From positions 1 to 8,733 of the forward strand of contig CAKSDA010000067.1 of assembly GCA_934444895.1 (NCBI GenBank): DNA of 8,733 nt, read 5' to 3'. The DNA is from an uncultured Eubacteriales bacterium (GTDB lineage: Bacteria > Bacillota > Clostridia > Oscillospirales > Acutalibacteraceae). This document shows, in pieces, positions 5,982 through 8,733 of this stretch; position 1 is the first letter of the stretch, and the number at the start of each line of letters is the position of its first letter. Under the pieces are notes generated by a model, which saw nothing but the letters and a program-made list of their open reading frames with translations, searched no databases and was not told the DNA's origin. The position numbers were made by a program, and so were the translations under genes.

Positions 5982-6602
5982 CTATTCAATAAGGTCAAGA
6001 TTACCTGACTGTATGGCGGAGATATTATCTTTGATCCATTTTTCGTCGCGATCCCACCAGCGTATTTTTTGCAATTTTTTCACTGTTTCATCGTCAAATT
6101 TGCGACGAATAGGTTTTGCCGGAATTCCTCCGACAATGGTATAAGGAGGTACATCCTTTGTTACCACCGCCCGTGTACCGATTATGGCGCCGTCTCCTAT
6201 TGTTACTCCGGACATGATAACTGCCTCATAACCTATCCATACATCATTACCGATTATAATGTCGCCCTTATTATCCCATGCATCACAAATATTCTTTACA
6301 TTCAGATCCCATTCGTCAAAGAAAATGGGAAATGTGTAGTTAGAAAGCGACTTCATTGAATGATTTCCGCTTGTAAACATAAATTTTACACCGCAGGCGA
6401 TAGAACAAAATTTTCCTATTTTCAGTTTATCCCCATTAATCGGATAATGATAAAGTACATTGTTTTTTTCAAAATCACGCGGATCGTTAACAAAATCGTT
6501 GTAAATGGTATAATCCCCTGCTTCTATATTCGGCCCTTTTATAACATCTTTTAAATACACGATTTGCGTGTCTTTGGGGCGCGGATAAATTTTATTTTTC
6601 AT
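5982..6602 (-). CDS. Vat/CatB-like hexapeptide-repeat O-acetyltransferase
   Basis: The 206-residue protein is a left-handed beta-helix acyltransferase of the xenobiotic group, which uses acetyl-CoA to acetylate hydroxyls. Features in order: LYHYPINGDKLKIGKFCSI (50-68), which is very like streptogramin A acetyltransferases; the GNH motif with candidate catalytic His81; the loop to about residue 110 typical of VatD and CatB; hexapeptide coils in GDIIIGNDVWIGYEAVIMSG (113-132) and onward; then GGIPAKPIRRKFD (158-170) and the C-terminal helix with KIRWW. Length matches VatD-type enzymes. Resistance to streptogramins or chloramphenicol is possible, but many chromosomal relatives have no known drug substrate, so I leave the gene symbol empty. 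The start has an excellent AAGGAGGT (6616-6609) six bases before ATG 6602. Its place in a TetR-led operon fits a detoxification role. Confidence 0.88.
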   Translation of the reverse strand: MKNKIYPRPKDTQIVYLKDVIKGPNIEAGDYTIYNDFVNDPRDFEKNNVLYHYPINGDKLKIGKFCSIACGVKFMFTSGNHSMKSLSNYTFPIFFDEWDLNVKNICDAWDNKGDIIIGNDVWIGYEAVIMSGVTIGDGAIIGTRAVVTKDVPPYTIVGGIPAKPIRRKFDDETVKKLQKIRWWDRDEKWIKDNISAIQSGNLDLIE

Positions 6603-6704
6603 TACAATACCTCCTTAACCCATTATCCGACCTATTTGAATTCATTTATTTATTGCTTTTAATTTTAACTACTTACGATCATTATTTATAAAATAATCAT
6701 ATTA

Positions 6705-6839
6705 TTATTTTTGTTTCAGACCGTTCTTTATCCAATTATCCAAAAATAGCATTTGTCTGTCGGTATGGAACCAATGCTCCATGCCATTCATTATGGTAAG
6801 GCCGGCGCCGATTAAATCCTGAGAGTAAACTATCACCTT
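6705..6839 (-). pseudogene. In-frame 44-codon tail after the flavodoxin-fusion stop
   Basis: Directly after the TAA at 6842-6840 the same frame stays open for 44 codons to a TAA at 6707-6705. The encoded text looks like real protein: KVIVYSQDLIGAGL, then an MNGMEHWFHTDRQ segment, then LFLDNWIKNGLKQK. No ribosome binding site precedes its first GTG (6836). The most economical reading is that it is the original C-terminus of the membrane-flavodoxin protein, cut off by a single nonsense change such as CAA or GAA to TAA. A sequencing error or a separate small gene is also possible. The rest of the gap (6603-6704) is AT-rich with an ATTATTT/AAATAAT inverted repeat and no clear promoter. Confidence 0.55.
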
Positions 6840-7772
6840 TTAATTTTTGTTTTTTATATCTATAAGCGTTTTCATTCTGCCCTTTCGGCACATGATACTG
6901 CAAAACCTTGTATGCTTAATGCCAAGGAGCGTATCCATTTCCTTTGCTGCATTTTCATATTTGCTTTTTTGATGGTGTACCAGAACATAATCTACCGATT
7001 TTATTTTTCCTGCTGCCTGTTTACAAAAAGCTCTTACAGGCGCCGCAAGCGAAAACACCCATATGGGAGAGCATATGGTAACATGGTCATACTTCATTAT
7101 ATCCGCCTGAACAGGTTTTATCGGCATTTCCCATTTGTGCATGCCAAACCGTCCGCACCACCAAAATCCAATTGTTCCCTCTGTTCTCTCTGTTGATTTT
7201 ATTTCGTAAATATTAGCACCTGTTTTATTTGCTGTTTCAAACGCGACCTTTCTTACATATCCCATTCTGGAGAAAAAAACAACAAGATTTTTTCCGTTTT
7301 TCCCTATGTTCGGATAGTTATGTATATCAGCATTAAACGACTCTTGCTTTAAAAAGACGCATGCAGCGTATCCGGTTAAAGCCTGTATAAGTCCAAAAAT
7401 AAAATATGATGTTGACATAAAATTAAACGGAAAAATGTAAAACTGAATACAAATCCATAGCATAAGGGTAACTCCGAAAATCCCGCCCAAAACTACTCCG
7501 ATTTTTTTGTTCAAAAACATCAGTATAGCTGCCGCAAGGTTTGTAATACCGTTTACAATAAGCAGTGCGTATCCTGCAAAGACAAAATCCGAAAACAGAA
7601 CATCTGAAAAGGGCAATTTTTTAAAATAAGGGAGCATTGCGTCCATTCCCATTAATTTACCTGTAGGATCAATAAGCATTGTTACTGCGCCGACCAATGC
7701 CCCTATTCCTATGAAAAGCGTCCAAAAAATCAACATGCGACGAGCAGTTTTGTACCGAGATTTTGTTTGCAT
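6840..7772 (-). CDS. Membrane-domain / flavodoxin-like fusion protein
   Basis: The 310-residue product has two parts. Residues 1-141 hold four membrane helices (about 13-34, 61-87, 91-115 and 121-141) of a type I do not recognise. Residues 160-310 are flavodoxin-like. A first strand, NLVVFFS, leads into SRMGYVRK (168-175) at the position of the FMN phosphate loop. Strand 3 then runs into SPIWVFSLAAPVRAF (235-249), a classic flavodoxin-family segment. The phosphate loop is degenerate, with M, Y and V where T/S, N/T and T are usual, so flavin binding is uncertain. A membrane-tethered redox or quinone-linked role is inferred. ATG 7772 has AAGGAG ten bases upstream. It lies 57 bases after tetR and 237 before the acetyltransferase gene. 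The stop is followed in frame by a 44-codon tail, so the gene may be truncated relative to its relatives. Confidence 0.72.
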   Translation of the reverse strand: MQTKSRYKTARRMLIFWTLFIGIGALVGAVTMLIDPTGKLMGMDAMLPYFKKLPFSDVLFSDFVFAGYALLIVNGITNLAAAILMFLNKKIGVVLGGIFGVTLMLWICIQFYIFPFNFMSTSYFIFGLIQALTGYAACVFLKQESFNADIHNYPNIGKNGKNLVVFFSRMGYVRKVAFETANKTGANIYEIKSTERTEGTIGFWWCGRFGMHKWEMPIKPVQADIMKYDHVTICSPIWVFSLAAPVRAFCKQAAGKIKSVDYVLVHHQKSKYENAAKEMDTLLGIKHTRFCSIMCRKGRMKTLIDIKNKN

Positions 7773-7788
7773 TTTTTAAATTCTCCTT

Positions 7789-7823
7789 TATACGCTTTTG
7801 TATACGATTTTACAATTTATCGT
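7789..7823. promoter_or_regulatory. Repeat-rich spacer between tetR and the fusion gene; possible operator
   Basis: The 57-base gap holds two direct TATACG repeats (7789-7794 and 7801-7806, 12 bases apart) and an inverted pair ACGAT (7804-7808) / ATCGT (7819-7823) with a 10-base spacer. A TTGTAA-N17-TATAAA arrangement is present on the minus strand, but its start point would fall within or after the Shine-Dalgarno sequence, so I do not call a promoter. A regulator site is possible; AT-rich chance repeats are also plausible. Confidence 0.25.
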
Positions 7824-7829
7824 TTTATA

Positions 7830-8444
7830 TTATATCGGTTTATAAATTTTTAAAAATTGCCTAATATGGTTTTCTATAAGTTTTATAATTTCCGCTTCCC
7901 TCTCAGGTTCTCTGTCGCAAAGTCCTATCAATGTCGTAATGGGAAGACAAAGCTGCGCTGCAGTTATTTCAATATTATCACTCATAATTATTTTTTCATC
8001 GGTTAAAAAGCGTACCAGTTTTATAAAAAAGTCCATAACATCTGTATAATTCTGTTTTGTAAGCAAATCTTTTAATTTTGAATTTCTAAACTGCTCTATT
8101 GTAAGCATTTTACGGGATTTACTTATATACGGATCATGAATAATATATTTTACCTGACCGATGATCATTTGTATTATTGAGTTAATCGCTATATTTTCGT
8201 TTTTCAAATTCAAACTGTTAATAATATCTTTAGAAAATATTGAGCGTTTGTTGTACTCTTCCAACCCACTTTGCAGCATTGTATCCAATATTTCCTGTTT
8301 TCCTGAAAAATGGCTGTACATAGACGCTTTTTTTATTCCTACGGCATCGGCAATCTGAGAAATTGAAGTTGCCTCATATCCCTGAACGGAAAATAAGTTT
8401 AAAGCTGCTTCCAAAATTTCTTGTTTTTTGCTTTTCTTGTTCAC
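7830..8444 (-). CDS. TetR/AcrR family transcriptional regulator
   Basis: This 204-residue protein has the TetR N-terminal helix-turn-helix: KKQEILEAALNLFSVQGYEA (6-25), then TSISQIADAVGIKKASMYSHF (26-46), then SGKQEILDTML. The C-terminal 140 or so residues are helical and would bind the inducer and form the dimer; they are too variable to name a ligand. The start is GTG at 8444 (AACAGTG on the minus strand) with AAGGGGA about six bases upstream. It is the first gene of the minus-strand cluster and reads in the same direction as the fusion protein, acetyltransferase and methyltransferase-family genes, so it probably represses itself and them. A consensus promoter with an inverted repeat between -35 and -10 lies upstream, as expected for autoregulation. 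Confidence 0.9.
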   Translation of the reverse strand: MNKKSKKQEILEAALNLFSVQGYEATSISQIADAVGIKKASMYSHFSGKQEILDTMLQSGLEEYNKRSIFSKDIINSLNLKNENIAINSIIQMIIGQVKYIIHDPYISKSRKMLTIEQFRNSKLKDLLTKQNYTDVMDFFIKLVRFLTDEKIIMSDNIEITAAQLCLPITTLIGLCDREPEREAEIIKLIENHIRQFLKIYKPI

Positions 8445-8509
8445 TGTTTTTCCCCTTTTATCTTTTTAAATTTTTGTTTCATTACAGTTATATCATATGC
8501 ATCATTTAC

Positions 8510-8538
8510 ATTATAGCTAACTACCGTTCGGTTGTCAA
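8510..8538 (-). promoter_or_regulatory. Consensus sigma-A promoter of the tetR-led operon
   Basis: On the minus strand TTGACA (8538-8533) and TATAAT (8515-8510) are separated by exactly 17 bases, a perfect match to the vegetative consensus. Transcription should start near 8503, giving a leader of about 60 bases before the GTG of tetR. Direct ATCAT repeats (8492-8496 and 8501-8505) straddle the predicted start point. Confidence 0.9.
8519..8536. promoter_or_regulatory. Inverted repeat in the tetR promoter spacer: candidate TetR operator
   Basis: Plus-strand arms AACTACCG (8519-8526) and CGGTTGTC (8529-8536) match at six of eight positions around a TT centre. The core ACCG-TT-CGGT (8523-8532) is perfect. 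It fills the spacer and touches the -35, the usual place for a TetR-family site, and is more GC-rich than the DNA around it. Confidence 0.55.
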
Positions 8539-8690
8539 TGTTTTAATAAAACAATTTACTTTTATCAGACTGGTAACAAACTTCCAATGCAGGTATTCAC
8601 AATGTCTATAGTAATTTTTGCATAAGTTCTGTAACACTAGGCAAACAGGGATAAGCCGAACCTGCCCAAAACAGCGATCTTTAGGCATTT
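8539..8690. other. Upstream region of tetR with no supported gene
   Basis: Nothing convincing was found between the tetR -35 and the GC-rich right edge. A minus-strand frame starts with ATG at 8688 and runs 55 codons to TAG at 8523-8521 (MPKDRCFGQVRLIPV at its start), but it has no Shine-Dalgarno sequence and runs through the tetR -35. I treat it as unsupported. Confidence 0.35.
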
Positions 8691-8733
8691 TTAGGCTTGT
8701 CGTCTTTGCAAGGCGTCAGCCTTGCGGCATCCT
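8691..8733 (-). CDS. Possible 3' end of a gene entering from the right edge
   Basis: On the minus strand one frame is open from the window edge to TAA at 8693-8691 and ends KADALQRRQA. The stretch contains a perfect hairpin, GCAAGGC (8708-8714) and GCCTTGC (8719-8725) around GTCA. Counting bases gives about 52% GC over 8641-8733 (48 of 93) against 28% over 8541-8640, so a compositional boundary is real. Only 13 codons are visible and no family can be named. The alternative is that this is non-coding DNA at the edge of another element. Confidence 0.2.
   Translation of the reverse strand, partial: GCRKADALQRRQA

Noticed and set aside
6684..6700. AT-only inverted repeat ATTATTT-ATA-AAATAAT as a terminator
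   Set aside because: With no G-C pairs the stem is too weak for an intrinsic terminator, and AT-rich DNA yields such repeats readily.
8521..8688. Minus-strand 55-codon frame beginning MPKDRCFGQVRL
   Set aside because: No Shine-Dalgarno sequence, overlaps the tetR -35 and the candidate operator, and spans a sharp GC change.

Overview
The window looks like chromosome from a low-GC Firmicute, most likely a gut-type clostridium. The evidence is AT-rich DNA, strong AGGAGG-type ribosome binding sites, sigma-A promoters of the TTGACA-N17-TATAAT type, and a PadR / DUF1700 / DUF4097 gene trio of a kind common in Clostridia. No rRNA, tRNA, CRISPR array or complete insertion sequence was seen.

Layout from left to right. 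Positions 1-54 are a short stretch that does not continue the neighbouring gene. Next to it is a minus-strand N-terminal fragment of an ABC exporter (47-637) that stops after about 196 residues, before most of its membrane domain and all of the ATPase. Its upstream region holds an extended -10 promoter and a possible 27-codon small ORF. A minus-strand operon follows (2782 down to 905): a PadR repressor, a DUF1700 (HAAS-type) membrane protein and a DUF4097 beta-repeat protein. It is driven by a near-consensus promoter whose -10 lies inside a 23-bp palindrome, the probable PadR operator.

The plus-strand pair ktrB-ktrA (3042-5105) encodes a potassium channel subunit and its RCK regulatory partner. 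It is bracketed by two strong hairpins (2889-2930 and 5187-5239). The second is a convincing bidirectional terminator. The first sits, unusually, between two divergent promoters.

The right half is a minus-strand cluster read from a textbook promoter at 8510-8538. It encodes a TetR/AcrR regulator, a membrane-domain/flavodoxin fusion, a Vat/CatB-like hexapeptide O-acetyltransferase and an isoprenylcysteine-methyltransferase-family membrane protein. The fusion gene is followed, in frame after one TAA, by 44 more sense codons, so it may be broken by a nonsense change. TetR regulator, redox protein, acetyltransferase and membrane methyltransferase together suggest an inducible response to toxic compounds, but that role is inferred.

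The last ~93 bases jump from about 28% to about 52% GC and carry a 7-bp-stem hairpin, so the right edge may touch another element. Nothing here clearly amounts to a wholly new system. The best leads are the interrupted membrane-flavodoxin gene and its operon, the palindromic PadR promoter, the hairpin-bounded ktr cassette, and the truncated ABC gene with its small upstream ORF.
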